A stretch of DNA of 64,000 nucleotides, taken from contig NZ_LBCQ02000005.1 of the NCBI RefSeq assembly GCF_001014615.2, forward strand, positions 326,628-390,627, in the 5' to 3' direction. Positions 34,354-43,441 of the stretch are shown piece by piece. Below the pieces are notes generated by a model. That model was given only the letters and a program-made list of their open reading frames with translations. It ran no database searches and was not told the DNA's origin. Every line of letters starts with the position of its first letter. The stretch's first letter is position 1. Both the position numbers and the translations under genes were made by a program. The DNA is from Aquamicrobium sp. LC103 (lineage in GTDB: Bacteria; Pseudomonadota; Alphaproteobacteria; Rhizobiales; Rhizobiaceae).

Positions 34354-34639
34354 CGACATGCCTCTCTTCCGATGGCAGCCTCCCGTCAAAGTGATCCTGT
34401 TCCCCCTCACGAAACGCATAGGGAAGGTGCGCCATACTGCTCAGAAGCTTCTCGGCAAGCAGGGCGATGATGCCGACCTCTACTGGAAGCAGGTTATGTC
34501 CGCGAACCGGAAGCATCTGGAGCGGATAGGACTTTCCGACGACGAAATTGACGATCAGCTCCGCGAGTTTTTTGACGCCGTGCAGGGTGAACTGCGGCGG
34601 CTCACTTACTGTGGACAAGGAACCGGAGGCGCAGCGTGA
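34343..34639 (+). CDS. DUF6074-like phage protein
   Basis: A 98-residue protein with MPLFRWQPPVKVILFPLTKR and IGKVRHTAQKLLGK followed by a helical C-terminus. This N-terminal pattern is common in rhizobial phages (DUF6074-type); its function is unknown. The ATG at 34343 overlaps the end of the initiator gene by 11 bases and has a GGGGG/AGG stretch upstream; a start at 34358 is also possible. Confidence 0.65.
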   Translation: MQRDDMPLFRWQPPVKVILFPLTKRIGKVRHTAQKLLGKQGDDADLYWKQVMSANRKHLERIGLSDDEIDDQLREFFDAVQGELRRLTYCGQGTGGAA

Positions 34640-34815
34640 AGATCGAAGCAGTCTTGCAACAGGATGCTGTCACGGTCGAAGCGGACGAGGACAGCGTTGC
34701 GCTATCTCAGTCTCAGTCATGGGACTGCCAGGAGCAGCGGATTGCCATCTTCGGCAAGGCCAACCTCGATGCCCTGATCTCAGCACTTCAGAAAGCGCGG
34801 GAGGCGATGCCATGA
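34636..34815 (+). CDS. Small hypothetical phage protein
   Basis: A 59-residue protein: GTG start (VKIEAVLQQDAVTVEADEDS) overlapping the previous stop as GTGA and ending KAREAMP at 34815. GGAGG lies at 34625-34629. No family recognised. Its position in an unbroken chain of overlapping genes supports coding. Confidence 0.5.
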   Translation: MKIEAVLQQDAVTVEADEDSVALSQSQSWDCQEQRIAIFGKANLDALISALQKAREAMP

Positions 34816-34976
34816 CCGATGCCATCCAGAAGGCCGCCCGCTGGCTCGCCACCACCCCTGATGATCGGAAGCCGCATCCGCTGATGCCGTATCTCCGCAG
34901 GGAGTTCGGGTTGTCCCCGAGTCAGGCGGTCGAGGCAATCCGTGAGGCCAATCTGATCCGAGCGAGGGCAGCATGA
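34812..34976 (+). CDS. Small hypothetical phage protein
   Basis: A 54-residue protein (MTDAIQKAARWLATTPDDRK; LRREFGLSPSQAVEAIREAN) that overlaps both neighbours by four bases. The C-terminal half looks like a short helix-turn-helix, but this is weak. Confidence 0.5.
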   Translation: MTDAIQKAARWLATTPDDRKPHPLMPYLRREFGLSPSQAVEAIREANLIRARAA

Positions 34977-35164
34977 CAGAAATCAGCGATGAAGAGTTGG
35001 AACGCCGGATGTCGGCAAAGCTATTCGGAAGTGTGGCGGCACGCTTCCCCGTTGTCGCCATCACGCGGCGCCGATCGGCGGATCAGCGCCCAGGGGAAAC
35101 ACGGCGCCAGTTCATCGAGCGGAAGAAGCGTGAAGCAGCGTTGAACGTTCCGGACGACAACTGA
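34973..35164 (+). CDS. Small hypothetical phage protein
   Basis: A 63-residue basic, charged protein (MTEISDEELERRMSAKLF; GETRRQFIERKKREA). ATGA overlap with the previous gene. No family recognised. Confidence 0.5.
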   Translation: MTEISDEELERRMSAKLFGSVAARFPVVAITRRRSADQRPGETRRQFIERKKREAALNVPDDN

Positions 35165-35181
35165 GATACCGAGGAGCAGCA

Positions 35182-35604
35182 TTGATCAATCGCGGCATCA
35201 ACACACACCGTTTCTGCGAGGGAATCGGTATCAGGGTAATGCGCACACGGCACGCGAGAGAGCCGAGACCGCCGAATGTCATCTACGGCGGCAGGATCAT
35301 CGCGCGGATGTTGCGCAGAGCGGGGCCGGATCACACCGGCCTCGTTCTCATGTGCATCAAGGCATCTGATCCAGCCTGCTTCTATGGCGATGCAATTATT
35401 GCCGTCAGTCAGTTCATTAAGGTCCACGGAACTGCCCTCGGCGGCCGGCAAGTCGTGGTTCAGGCGTTCGCCCGTCTCGACCTTGGGCAGCTCCGCAATC
35501 GCGCTCAGCGGCTCGCCCGCGCCGATAGCGCAGCCATGACGAAAACCAGTGCCGCGTTGGCCGTGATGATCGCTCACACCATCCTAGGAGAAGAAGCCGC
35601 ATGA
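35182..35604 (+). CDS. Hypothetical phage protein
   Basis: A 140-residue protein beginning at a TTG preceded by GAGGAG. It contains VIYGGRIIARMLRRAGPDHT and ends at an ATGA overlap with the next gene. Mixed alpha/beta appearance; no family recognised. An early function next to the replication block is likely. Confidence 0.5.
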   Translation: MINRGINTHRFCEGIGIRVMRTRHAREPRPPNVIYGGRIIARMLRRAGPDHTGLVLMCIKASDPACFYGDAIIAVSQFIKVHGTALGGRQVVVQAFARLDLGQLRNRAQRLARADSAAMTKTSAALAVMIAHTILGEEAA

Positions 35605-36281
35605 ACTGGACGCCTGACATCGTGATGGTGAGGTTGATCGAGGCCTATGCAGTGATCGAGCGGATCACGCGCAAGGATGGTCCTCCAGGAACCGGAAGCG
35701 GCATGCCGGCCGCGATCACGTTTGAAAGTTCGCAAGAGGCGTTCGAGTTCGAGCGCGTCGACCTCACGTTCAACAACGGCGAGTCGATGGCTGTCATCAA
35801 GGAAACTCGCAGGCAGGACATTCTGCGGGCAGCCGGCCGCGCTGTACCCGCCGAGACCATATCCATGGCGCTTGAGGCGCTGCGCTGGCCGATCGACTTT
35901 ATTCAGGACGAGGATCACCGCGCCTGCCTCATCACCTATGCCACGTGTCGGGCCAGAAACCGGGTCTGGACGAAGGTCTTGAAGGCGAGAAATGCCCGAG
36001 TGCCGAAAGAAAAGCGCTGGTTGAGACTAAAAACCTACCGCTGGAATGAGAAGTCATGTCAACGGATTAGCGATCATCTCGCCAAGGAGAGCGTTTTGTT
36101 GCGCCTTCCGCTGGATTTACAGATGATACAGATCGAGGCAGAACACCCGTGCGAATTCGCTAATCTGGCGAAGCGCGCGTGGATGGCACCGGACGCTATG
36201 CCGAGCCGCTTTGGTGGCGACGATGATCAACCCGGCTCCACGCAAAAATCACGACATGGGGAGCGGCGAGAGGCGGCTTAA
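35601..36281 (+). CDS. Hypothetical phage protein (HTH-containing, late-early boundary)
   Basis: A 226-residue basic protein. The first 20 residues (MNWTPDIVMVRLIEAYAVIE) resemble small rhizobial phage proteins of the DUF6362 type, and the C-terminal half (YRWNEKSCQRISDHLAKESV) looks like a sigma-region/HTH fold. It is the last gene of the rightward early operon and could regulate late transcription. This is an inference. Confidence 0.5.
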   Translation: MNWTPDIVMVRLIEAYAVIERITRKDGPPGTGSGMPAAITFESSQEAFEFERVDLTFNNGESMAVIKETRRQDILRAAGRAVPAETISMALEALRWPIDFIQDEDHRACLITYATCRARNRVWTKVLKARNARVPKEKRWLRLKTYRWNEKSCQRISDHLAKESVLLRLPLDLQMIQIEAEHPCEFANLAKRAWMAPDAMPSRFGGDDDQPGSTQKSRHGERREAA

Positions 36282-36296
36282 TCGCAATCCCGGCTT

Positions 36297-36644
36297 CTAT
36301 GCCTTCTTGTGGTCGGTGTTGAGCCAATTATCGTTGTGGGCCGCTTCATCGAGAGCCTGAACCATCTTCGCCCGCCAGTCCTTTCCGGTCGCCTTGAACG
36401 CGGCCAGGGTTTCCGGGTCGAGCCGCAAGGTCACGGCCTCCTTTGGGTTATCGACGCGTGGACGACCGCGCGACCGTTGGATGCTCTCGAACAACTCAGG
36501 AAGGGCTTCCTTGAATGGTTTGCCCTGCTTGGCCTGCTCGTCGGTGATTTCCGGGTTGTCCGGATCACTGACGATCATCTTCTGAATTTCAGCCTCTTCC
36601 TTATCGGTCAGAGGGCGCTTGGAAGAAAACTTGATGGTCATCAC
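36297..36644 (-). CDS. brnA: BrnA family antitoxin
   Basis: A 115-residue protein whose C-terminal part (RGRPRVDNPKEAVTLRLDPETLAAFKATGKDWRAKM, shown here only to locate it at residues about 59-95) is the ribbon-helix-helix BrnA domain. The acidic N-terminus binds the toxin. It is transcribed after brnT with a four-base overlap. BrnA normally neutralises BrnT and represses the shared promoter. The gene is leftward inside a rightward phage genome, as expected for lysogen-expressed cargo. Confidence 0.88.
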   Translation of the reverse strand: MMTIKFSSKRPLTDKEEAEIQKMIVSDPDNPEITDEQAKQGKPFKEALPELFESIQRSRGRPRVDNPKEAVTLRLDPETLAAFKATGKDWRAKMVQALDEAAHNDNWLNTDHKKA

Positions 36645-36886
36645 AGGTTCCTTTCCTTCTTGCTCGCGGGGCGCATCGAGACGACAGAGATCGCTTCCGA
36701 TCCGAGGGGCTTAAACACGACTGCGACGACGATCTGTCCATTGAGTTCGCCAATCGCGAGAAACCGGCCTTCCTTAGCCGGGTAGACGGTGGAAGCTTCA
36801 AAAAACTCGACGGTCAAAGCGGCGAAGTCCATGCCATGCTTGGCAAGGTTGGTCTGGCGCTTCGGTTCGTCCCAAATGATGTTCAT
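36641..36886 (-). CDS. brnT: BrnT family toxin
   Basis: An 81-residue RelE-fold ribonuclease toxin with the BrnT signature IIWDEPKRQTNLAKHGMDFA, EGRFLAIGELNGQIVVAVVF and the C-terminal ISVVSMRPASKKE. I prefer the ATG at 36886 (MNIIWDEP); an in-frame GTG at 36901 lies inside the repeat operator. It precedes brnA, the usual order. Two identical 21-bp repeats lie directly upstream. Confidence 0.88.
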   Translation of the reverse strand: MNIIWDEPKRQTNLAKHGMDFAALTVEFFEASTVYPAKEGRFLAIGELNGQIVVAVVFKPLGSEAISVVSMRPASKKERNL

Positions 36887-36889
36887 GTA

Positions 36890-36944
36890 TTTTTCGTACA
36901 CGGAAAATCAAAAGTGGTCAATGTTTTTCGTACACGGAAAATCA
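36890..36944. repeat. Duplicated brnTA operator
   Basis: The 21-bp sequence starting TTTTTCGTACACGGAAAATC occurs exactly twice (36890-36910 and 36924-36944), 34 bp apart. Each copy is an imperfect dyad around CGTACACG. They sit at the brnT 5' end where BrnA autorepression would act. A G6/C7 inverted pair (36945-36950, 36970-36976) follows immediately. Confidence 0.65.
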
Positions 36945-36991
36945 GGGGGGATGTTCCCGGGCGTTCCGGCCCCCCCAATCAGGACGGCGGT

Positions 36992-37201
36992 ATGAATTTT
37001 CACTTGGGCACAATTAACAACGGCCAGATGCGCTTCGCGGTAGGTTCATTCAGCCGCGGGGCTGGCTACGAGCGGATGCTGTTCCGCACGTGGAAGGAGC
37101 ATAGGATCGCCGCCCTGTACGGCATCAGCTTCGGCCATAAATGCTTCATCGGCGTCATCCGCCTGCATGAGTGCAGGGAACGGCACGAGCGGATTAAGTG
37201 A
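36992..37201 (+). CDS. Small hypothetical protein
   Basis: A 69-residue protein (MNFHLGTINNGQMRFAVGSF; AALYGISFGHKCFIGVIRLHE). The frame is open further upstream across the brn operator, but the ATG at 36992 with GGCGG nearby gives a coherent protein. No family recognised. Confidence 0.45.
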   Translation: MNFHLGTINNGQMRFAVGSFSRGAGYERMLFRTWKEHRIAALYGISFGHKCFIGVIRLHECRERHERIK

Positions 37202-37245
37202 TCAGGACGGCGGACGAACGAGGCCAAATCATCTGCCGATCTGAT

Positions 37246-37857
37246 CTAATTCGGCAGAACGACCGCTGTACCTGCGAACGGTGGTGTCGAGACAAACGCG
37301 TCGTATGTCCACAACGCCCCCACACCGAAAGCAGCAAATGACGCGATGCCCAGAAGGATGACAACTAGATTGGCGATAAATCCTGCCGTCTCTTTACACT
37401 TAGATTCACCGGCATAGAGCCATTGTGAAAGGTAGGTCCCACCTGAAACCAGGCCGGCAAGCAAGGTCCCAACAACAAAGGGTGCCAGGCAGTTGGCATA
37501 GGTCGGGATAGCTTCGGAGCGAATACTGGCCAAGTGTCCTAAGAATGCCAGTAGTGCGACAGAGGCGCCACCGTTGATCATAGTCATGCTGCGGATGGCG
37601 TTCTGGCCCAACATGATAACGGACCTGAACATCTCCATCTGCGAAGCGTGAATAAGCTTCACATTCTCAGCATGTTGAGCTAGCTCAGCTTTATAGCGTT
37701 CGAGTTCTGCGGGAGAGGGGTTTGGCTCAGGCGATTGCTCGACCAAAGATAGGTAGTTGATTAGGTTTTCGACAAGGACTGCCGCCACTCCCTGCGATTT
37801 TAGGCTCTCGATCTCGGCCTTCATCTGGCCTGCAAATTCCTTGGTGCCCATGCCCAT
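37246..37857 (-). CDS. Multi-pass membrane protein of unknown function (prophage cargo)
   Basis: A 203-residue protein with a soluble helical N-terminus (residues 1-80), then three hydrophobic segments: INGGASVALLAFLGHL, LAPFVVGTLLAGLVSGGTYL and FIANLVVILLGIASFAAFGV. The INGGASVALLAFLG motif recurs in accessory-island membrane proteins I recall, but none has a known role. It is leftward and divergent from a second membrane-anchored gene at 38032, with 174 bases between them. Start at 37857 or 37851. Confidence 0.6.
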   Translation of the reverse strand: MGMGTKEFAGQMKAEIESLKSQGVAAVLVENLINYLSLVEQSPEPNPSPAELERYKAELAQHAENVKLIHASQMEMFRSVIMLGQNAIRSMTMINGGASVALLAFLGHLASIRSEAIPTYANCLAPFVVGTLLAGLVSGGTYLSQWLYAGESKCKETAGFIANLVVILLGIASFAAFGVGALWTYDAFVSTPPFAGTAVVLPN

Positions 37858-38031
37858 CCTCCCAAAACGAGAGCTTCGCCCATGCGTCTGCAAAGGGCAA
37901 GAAGCCAACGGTCACCCCCTGATTGGCACGGGCCATGAAGCTGACGATCAATCCTGTTCAAAGTGCAGCCTAGCACTCCACAGAAATTAGCCAGCGCCTA
38001 TACTTCCCTCTCCAGAGGCGGAGGCAAGCAG

Positions 38032-38925
38032 ATGATGGAAGGCTTAGAAGCTCTTTTAACCTCGGCGATTGACGCCTGGTCGTCTTTTGGTCGGCTGATT
38101 CAGTCTCAGCAAGCCGCATGGGCTCTGCTGAGCTCGACCGCCATAGTTGGCGCGCTCGGCGCATACTTTGGATCTGTCGGCGCGCAGCGTATCGTCAGCC
38201 GTGAAAACAAGCATCGGCGCCGGCGCGAGGCGCTCATGGCAGTCAATGCGGCCCATAGTTTAACTACCGTCGTCATCAATCAGGCCGCAGCCGTGAAGAA
38301 GCAGTATCATCTTCCGGCAAAAGAACGATGGGATGAGCAACGTCAACGAGTAGTCGACGCTGGAGAGCGGACGGAAGTCGTTGAGGTCGCCCTCCATTTT
38401 CAGACACCCCCAACGGTCTTCTTTCCAATCAATGCCTTAGCCGACCTGATCTATGGAAAGTTGGCACTCAATGGACGTCCTCTTGGTGCGCTGGCGGAAT
38501 TAGTACAAGCCGAGCAGGCAATGACAGCCCTAACGGCAGATTTCAGAGCCGTGCGACGAGACCTTGAACAGCAGCCGCTCGAGCAAGCCGTATTGAAATA
38601 TCTAGCGATCGAGACTCCTACGGGTCAGGACACGAGATTTCGTGACTTATGCCACGGCTTTGTCGACATCATCGATGATCTGCTATTTTTCGCTGGCATA
38701 CTCGGTCGCGATCTCCTCGAATATGGCGAGAGCATCAGAGAGCACGCGTCCCGACGAGAGCGAAGGTCGCTGCCCCTGTTGAATGAGCCTGGGAAAATAC
38801 AGCCTGGCTACGAATACTTGATTCCAGATCATGACCATCACAAGCGATGGCGCGACGCGCATGTTATGATCCGCTCCAAGCCCAAGGGATCATGGCGCCG
38901 CTTATGGGATGCAGTCCGGCCATGA
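38032..38925 (+). CDS. Membrane-anchored protein of unknown function (prophage cargo)
   Basis: A 297-residue protein with one N-terminal transmembrane helix (AWALLSSTAIVGALGAYFGS, about residues 29-48), a basic stretch after it (SRENKHRRRREA, cytoplasmic by the positive-inside rule), then a long helical cytoplasmic part with LCHGFVDIIDDLLFFAGILG. GGAGG at 38020-38024 fixes the ATG at 38032. No family recognised. The divergent three-helix protein next to it suggests a two-component unit. Confidence 0.6.
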   Translation: MMEGLEALLTSAIDAWSSFGRLIQSQQAAWALLSSTAIVGALGAYFGSVGAQRIVSRENKHRRRREALMAVNAAHSLTTVVINQAAAVKKQYHLPAKERWDEQRQRVVDAGERTEVVEVALHFQTPPTVFFPINALADLIYGKLALNGRPLGALAELVQAEQAMTALTADFRAVRRDLEQQPLEQAVLKYLAIETPTGQDTRFRDLCHGFVDIIDDLLFFAGILGRDLLEYGESIREHASRRERRSLPLLNEPGKIQPGYEYLIPDHDHHKRWRDAHVMIRSKPKGSWRRLWDAVRP

Positions 38926-39299
38926 GACGGCTCGCTACGGTGGAGCCTCGCCTTGGCAGCCTAACTCACCGCATTGGCGCCAGCCCTAAGAACGAGCTTG
39001 AACGTGACAGGCAGCGCATCAACAGCAGCCCATGGCGCGCCTGGTACAAGACGGCAGAATGGCAGAGGCTCCGTCGTCGCATCCTGCAGCGCGACCTCTA
39101 CACCTGCCAGAAGACCGGCGTGCTACTCACTGGGAAGCACCCGGCGCCGAACAGTCCGGTGGTCGACCACGTGAAGCCGCACCGCGGCGACCCCGAATTG
39201 TTCTGGGATGAGGCGAACTTGATGGCGGTGAGCAAGGCCTACCACGACAGTGTGAAGCAGGCGGAGGAGCAAGGCGAGATCAAGGGCGTGTGGTACTAA
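38922..39299 (+). CDS. HNH endonuclease
   Basis: A 125-residue protein with an N-terminal basic part and an HNH core: TAEWQRLRRRILQRDLYTCQ, VVDHVKPHRGD (His of the first motif), DEANLMAVSKAYHDSVK. Phage HNH proteins next to terminase genes assist cos cleavage and packaging. It starts inside the previous stop (ATGA at 38922). It is separated from the small terminase gene only by a leftward cargo gene. Confidence 0.88.
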   Translation: MRRLATVEPRLGSLTHRIGASPKNELERDRQRINSSPWRAWYKTAEWQRLRRRILQRDLYTCQKTGVLLTGKHPAPNSPVVDHVKPHRGDPELFWDEANLMAVSKAYHDSVKQAEEQGEIKGVWY

Positions 39300-39315
39300 G
39301 AGCTTGGTGGCGAAC

Positions 39316-39837
39316 TTACTCTTCCACGCGACCGAGTACGTAAGTGATGTGGTCAATATCCTTCTGCAATTCGTGCATCTCGCATGCCAGTGATGCGATC
39401 ATCTCCGGGGTAATTTTGTTCTCCCATGATTCCGTTGTCGTCTTGCTGACCTTTCGATACTCGATCTGGATGGGTTTTGGGGCGTAGCCCACCTCATCGT
39501 TTCCGAAAATCGCCACGTCCACCGCGTCGTGTATGGCCCGATGACGCTTTGTCTTTAGGGAGCCGTATCGGGATAGCGCGTCCAGCGCTTCATTCCGCAA
39601 CCCGGGGTCGACAATCAGAGCAATGCGCTGAGATGCAAAAGACTTAGCATCCTCGTTCCATACTCTAAGCTCGTGCGCCGCAGTATCGATTGTCACAGTA
39701 AACGCGAGATCTGCCTTTGAGCATTCTGCGATCAAGGCGAAAAGGTTATTGTCGGCATATGCCGCCTGCATTGCCAGATGGCCAATCGGCTCAACGAATG
39801 GCGCTCTGTACTGATCGACATATGGCAATCTCATATC
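39316..39837 (-). CDS. Hypothetical protein (leftward prophage cargo)
   Basis: A 173-residue soluble protein starting at 39837 (MRLPYVDQYRAPFVEPIGHL) with AAGGAG eight bases upstream. It contains LRVWNEDAKSFASQRIALI and ends DHITYVLGRVEE. No family recognised. The leftward direction between HNH and terminase genes marks it as an independent insertion, possibly expressed in the lysogen. Confidence 0.55.
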   Translation of the reverse strand, partial: DMRLPYVDQYRAPFVEPIGHLAMQAAYADNNLFALIAECSKADLAFTVTIDTAAHELRVWNEDAKSFASQRIALIVDPGLRNEALDALSRYGSLKTKRHRAIHDAVDVAIFGNDEVGYAPKPIQIEYRKVSKTTTESWENKITPEMIASLACEMHELQKDIDHITYVLGRVEE

Positions 39838-39990
39838 AGCAACTCCTTCACCTGGCCCAATCGTGGATTGTGATGCCTTGTCCCGCAAGGGGGGTAGGTG
39901 AAGGTTCGGAAGCCCTCGCCGCCTAGACCCGCGCCCCCCACATTCGCATAATTTTTTCCGCCGGATCGAAATTTCAGCCGGAATTCCTGA
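39838..39990. other. Non-coding region before terminase, candidate cos/packaging region
   Basis: A 153-bp gap between the leftward cargo gene and the small terminase gene. It contains CCCGCGCCCCCCACA (39928-39942), then an ATAATTTTTT stretch. In HK97-like phages with an HNH protein, cos usually lies just before the terminase genes. No direct proof of a nick site is visible. Confidence 0.25.
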
Positions 39991-40419
39991 ATGACCGAAA
40001 AATCGAAGACCACGCGAACGCGGGGACGTCCTGTTTATCGTCCTTCGATCGAGGATCGGAAGACGGTCGAGCAGATGAAATTCTGCGGCGAGAGCGACAA
40101 CACGATCGCCCGGGCGCTGAACATCGATCCGGACACCTTGCGCAAGCATTTCGCTGACGAACTCGCCGATGGTCATGCCCAGCGGCGGAAGGAGGTTATC
40201 GGCCTGATGTTCGACGCAGCACGTGGCGGCAATGTCGCGGCCATCAAGAAGCTCGAGGAAATGGGCAGGGTCGCTGCGGCATCCGAGGCGGTTAACAGCC
40301 GTGGCAAGAAGGAACCCAAGCTCGGGAAGAAGGAAGAGCGCAGGATCGCGGCCGAGAACGTGGGGGGTAAGTTCGCGACCCGACAGCCGCCCAAGCTGAT
40401 CGTCAACAACGGCAAATGA
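39991..40419 (+). CDS. terS: Terminase small subunit-like protein
   Basis: A 142-residue protein with an HTH-type N-terminal domain ([40 protein letters not shown]) followed by a helical oligomerisation part and a basic tail. Position directly before the large terminase (ATGA overlap at 40416) supports the call. It would recognise the packaging site. Confidence 0.8.
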   Translation: MTEKSKTTRTRGRPVYRPSIEDRKTVEQMKFCGESDNTIARALNIDPDTLRKHFADELADGHAQRRKEVIGLMFDAARGGNVAAIKKLEEMGRVAAASEAVNSRGKKEPKLGKKEERRIAAENVGGKFATRQPPKLIVNNGK

Positions 40420-42137
40420 AGGAGTGGAGCACGGCCTGCCTGGACTGGCGGGAGCGCATCGTCGAACGGAGATCTCTTATCCCCGATCCGCTGTTTCCCA
40501 ATGAAGCGGAAGATGCGCTGGCTGTCTTCAAGTCGTTGCGCGTCGTCGACATCGCCGGCAGCCCGACCTTTGGCGAGTGCAGCGACGAATGGGTGTTCGA
40601 CTTCGTTCGCGCGATCTTCGGTGCCTATGACCATGAAACTGGTGAGAGGCTGATCGAGGAGTTCTTCCTGCTGATCAGCAAGAAGAATACCAAGTCGACG
40701 ATCGCGGCCGGAATCATGCTCACCGCGTTGATCATCAACTGGCGTCTGTCGGCAGAACTGAACATCCTGGCGCCGACAATCGAGGTCGCAAAGAACTCCT
40801 TCGAACCGGCCCGCGACATGGTCTACGCCGACCCGGAGCTGGTCGATCTGCTACACGTGCAGGAGAATGTGAGAACGATCAGGCACCGCCGCACAAATGC
40901 GGTGCTGAAGATCGTTGCGGCGGATTCGGAGACGGTCGGCGGCAAGAAGGCGGCGTTCATCCTCGTCGACGAGGTGTGGATGTTCGGCAAGCGTGATGGC
41001 GCCGGCGCGATGCTGCAGGAGGCAACTGGCGGGTTGGTGTCGAGGCCCGAGGGATTTGTCATCTACCTGTCGACGCAGAGCGACGAGCAGCCGGCGGGCG
41101 TATTCAAGGAAAAGCTGGCCTATGCGCGCGACGTCCGCGACGGAGTGATCGATGATCCGCGATTCTTGCCGGTGATCTACGAGCACCCGCCCGAGATGAT
41201 CGAGGCTGAGAAGCATCTGGACCCGAAGACCTTTTACATGACCAATCCGAACCTCGGGCGGTCGGTGCGGCAATCGTGGCTGGAGAACAAGCTGCAACAG
41301 TTGCAGCGAGGCGACGGTGAGGAAGGCGAGGACCTTCAGACCTTCCTCGCCAAGCACCTGAATGTAGAGATTGGCCTGCGCAACCGACGTGACCGCTGGT
41401 CGGGAACGGACTACTGGCTGGATGCCACAGAGCCTGGGCTGACTCTCGAAAGCCTGTTGGAACGCTGCGAGGTCGCGACGATCGGCATCGACGGTGGCGG
41501 GCTTGACGATCTGCTCGGCCTGTCGGTGATCGGCCGTGAGAAGGAAACGCGTCACTGGCTTGTCTGGTCGAAGGTCTGGGCTCACCCGATCGTTCTTAAA
41601 CGCCGAAAGGAAATCGCCGAGCAGCTTCGCGACTTCGCTAAGGCAGAGCCACCGGAGCTGGTGTTCTGCGAGAAGCCGACGCAGGACCTTGAGGAGGTTG
41701 TCGCGATCTGCTGCCAGGTGCGCGATGCGGGTCTCCTCCCCGAGAAGGAAGGCATCGGTGTCGACAAGCTCGGTCTACCCGCCCTGGTGGATGCGCTCAT
41801 CGAGGCTAGGTTCGATACAGACGCCAATGGCGGGACGATCACCGGTATCGGCCAGGGTGGTTTCCTGAATGATGTAATCGTTGGCGTGGCGCGCAAGCTT
41901 GCTGACGGCTCCCTGAAGCACGCCGGTCAGTCGGTGATGGCCTGGGCGGTTGGTAATGCCAAGGAAATCCTGAAAGGCTCGGCTCGTGCGATCACCAAGC
42001 AGGTGTCGGGCTCGGCGAAGATCGACCCGTTCATTGCAATGCTCAACGCGGCGAAGCTCATGAGCCGCAATCCGGCGGCCTATGTCAAACCCACGTCCCC
42101 TTGGGACGATCCTAACTTCAAATATCAGGTGGTATGA
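40416..42137 (+). CDS. terL: Terminase large subunit
   Basis: A 573-residue packaging motor of the HK97/Terminase_1 family. The ATPase part has the deviant Walker [18 protein letters not shown] (about residues 83-99) and Walker [21 protein letters not shown]. The nuclease part begins with the aspartate strand [19 protein letters not shown]. It pumps DNA into proheads and cuts it. Overlaps terS and the portal gene by four bases each. Confidence 0.94.
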   Translation: MKEWSTACLDWRERIVERRSLIPDPLFPNEAEDALAVFKSLRVVDIAGSPTFGECSDEWVFDFVRAIFGAYDHETGERLIEEFFLLISKKNTKSTIAAGIMLTALIINWRLSAELNILAPTIEVAKNSFEPARDMVYADPELVDLLHVQENVRTIRHRRTNAVLKIVAADSETVGGKKAAFILVDEVWMFGKRDGAGAMLQEATGGLVSRPEGFVIYLSTQSDEQPAGVFKEKLAYARDVRDGVIDDPRFLPVIYEHPPEMIEAEKHLDPKTFYMTNPNLGRSVRQSWLENKLQQLQRGDGEEGEDLQTFLAKHLNVEIGLRNRRDRWSGTDYWLDATEPGLTLESLLERCEVATIGIDGGGLDDLLGLSVIGREKETRHWLVWSKVWAHPIVLKRRKEIAEQLRDFAKAEPPELVFCEKPTQDLEEVVAICCQVRDAGLLPEKEGIGVDKLGLPALVDALIEARFDTDANGGTITGIGQGGFLNDVIVGVARKLADGSLKHAGQSVMAWAVGNAKEILKGSARAITKQVSGSAKIDPFIAMLNAAKLMSRNPAAYVKPTSPWDDPNFKYQVV

Positions 42138-43441
42138 TGGGCATCTTCGGACCGAGCCAGCGGCGGCTTGAAGCCGCTGTAGGCGCAGCCCTCGACAAGC
42201 GGGCGTCGATCGAGGACCCGAAAGTTCCGATTTCCGCCGCCAATGTGGTCGAACTGTTGGGCTGGGATTGGGGCAAGGCAGCTTCAGGTGAGCGCGTCAG
42301 CATCGAGAGCGCCTTGGGCGTGCCGGCGATCTGGGCCGCCGTGAACTTCCTCTCCGGCACGCTCGCCGCCCTGCCGCTCCATCTATACCGGAGGACCAAC
42401 GAGGGGCGTGAACGAGTTAAAGGCGGGCTCGCCGCCATCCTCCATGATGCGGTGAATGATGAGGTCTCATCGTTCGATTGGCGCAAGTACTGCTTCGACC
42501 AGGTCTTCACCGGTGGGCGCTCCTACACCTTCGTCGAGCGCACCGCGGCGAGGAAGCCGATCAATCTGTGGCCGCTCGATCCCGGCAAGACGACGGTCAA
42601 GCGTCAGGATGGGCGGCGGTTCTACGAGCATCGCGATGGTCGTCGCCTTCTCCGATATGAGGCAGCGGAGGTGATCGACATACCGTTCATGCTGAAGGCG
42701 GACGGCCTCAATCACCGTTCGCCGATCATGACGAACAAGGACGTGGTCGGCCTCGCGCAAGCAGCTACGAAGTACGGCTCCAAGTTCTTCCAGAATGGCG
42801 GCGTCCCACCCTTCGCCATCACGGGGCCGATGCACTCGCCCGGTGCTCTCCAGCGATCCAGTGATGACATGTCGGCGGCAGTGAAGACAGCGGCGAAGGA
42901 GAGCCGCCTAGCGCTCGCCCTTCCGGACGGCCACGACATAAAGTCTCTCGGTACCGATCTGGAAAAATCGCAGCTCGTTGAGCTCCAGCGCTTCATCATC
43001 GAGCAGGTGGCGCGCATCTACTCGCTGCCTCCCGTCTTCCTTCAGGATCTGACGCACGGCACTTTTTCTAACACTGAGCAGCAGGACCTGATGCTGACCA
43101 AGCACACGCTGACGCGGTGGATCGAACAGTTCGAGCAGGAGCTGAACCTGAAGCTTTTTGGGCGTGGGAACGGCAAGCAATACGCCGAAGCCAACGTCGA
43201 CGGCCTTCTGCGCGGTGACTTCAAGACGAGGATGGAAGGCTATGGCCGCGCCATCACCACTGGCCAGATGACACCCGACGAAGCTCGCGAGATGGAGAAC
43301 CGGCAGAGGATGGGCGGCGCGGCGAGCCAGCTTCACATGCAGGGCGCTATGCAGCAGATCGACAAACTCGGTCAGCATGGGCTCGGCCACAATGGCGGCC
43401 CCGCTCTCGACGATAACGGAGACGAGAAAGATGCAGCGTGA
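42134..43441 (+). CDS. HK97-family portal protein
   Basis: A 435-residue protein. Portal hallmarks are [34 protein letters not shown] and [20 protein letters not shown]. It forms the dodecameric vertex ring through which DNA enters. Starts within the terminase stop (ATGA); an adjacent ATG at 42137 is an alternative. Confidence 0.95.
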   Translation: MMGIFGPSQRRLEAAVGAALDKRASIEDPKVPISAANVVELLGWDWGKAASGERVSIESALGVPAIWAAVNFLSGTLAALPLHLYRRTNEGRERVKGGLAAILHDAVNDEVSSFDWRKYCFDQVFTGGRSYTFVERTAARKPINLWPLDPGKTTVKRQDGRRFYEHRDGRRLLRYEAAEVIDIPFMLKADGLNHRSPIMTNKDVVGLAQAATKYGSKFFQNGGVPPFAITGPMHSPGALQRSSDDMSAAVKTAAKESRLALALPDGHDIKSLGTDLEKSQLVELQRFIIEQVARIYSLPPVFLQDLTHGTFSNTEQQDLMLTKHTLTRWIEQFEQELNLKLFGRGNGKQYAEANVDGLLRGDFKTRMEGYGRAITTGQMTPDEAREMENRQRMGGAASQLHMQGAMQQIDKLGQHGLGHNGGPALDDNGDEKDAA

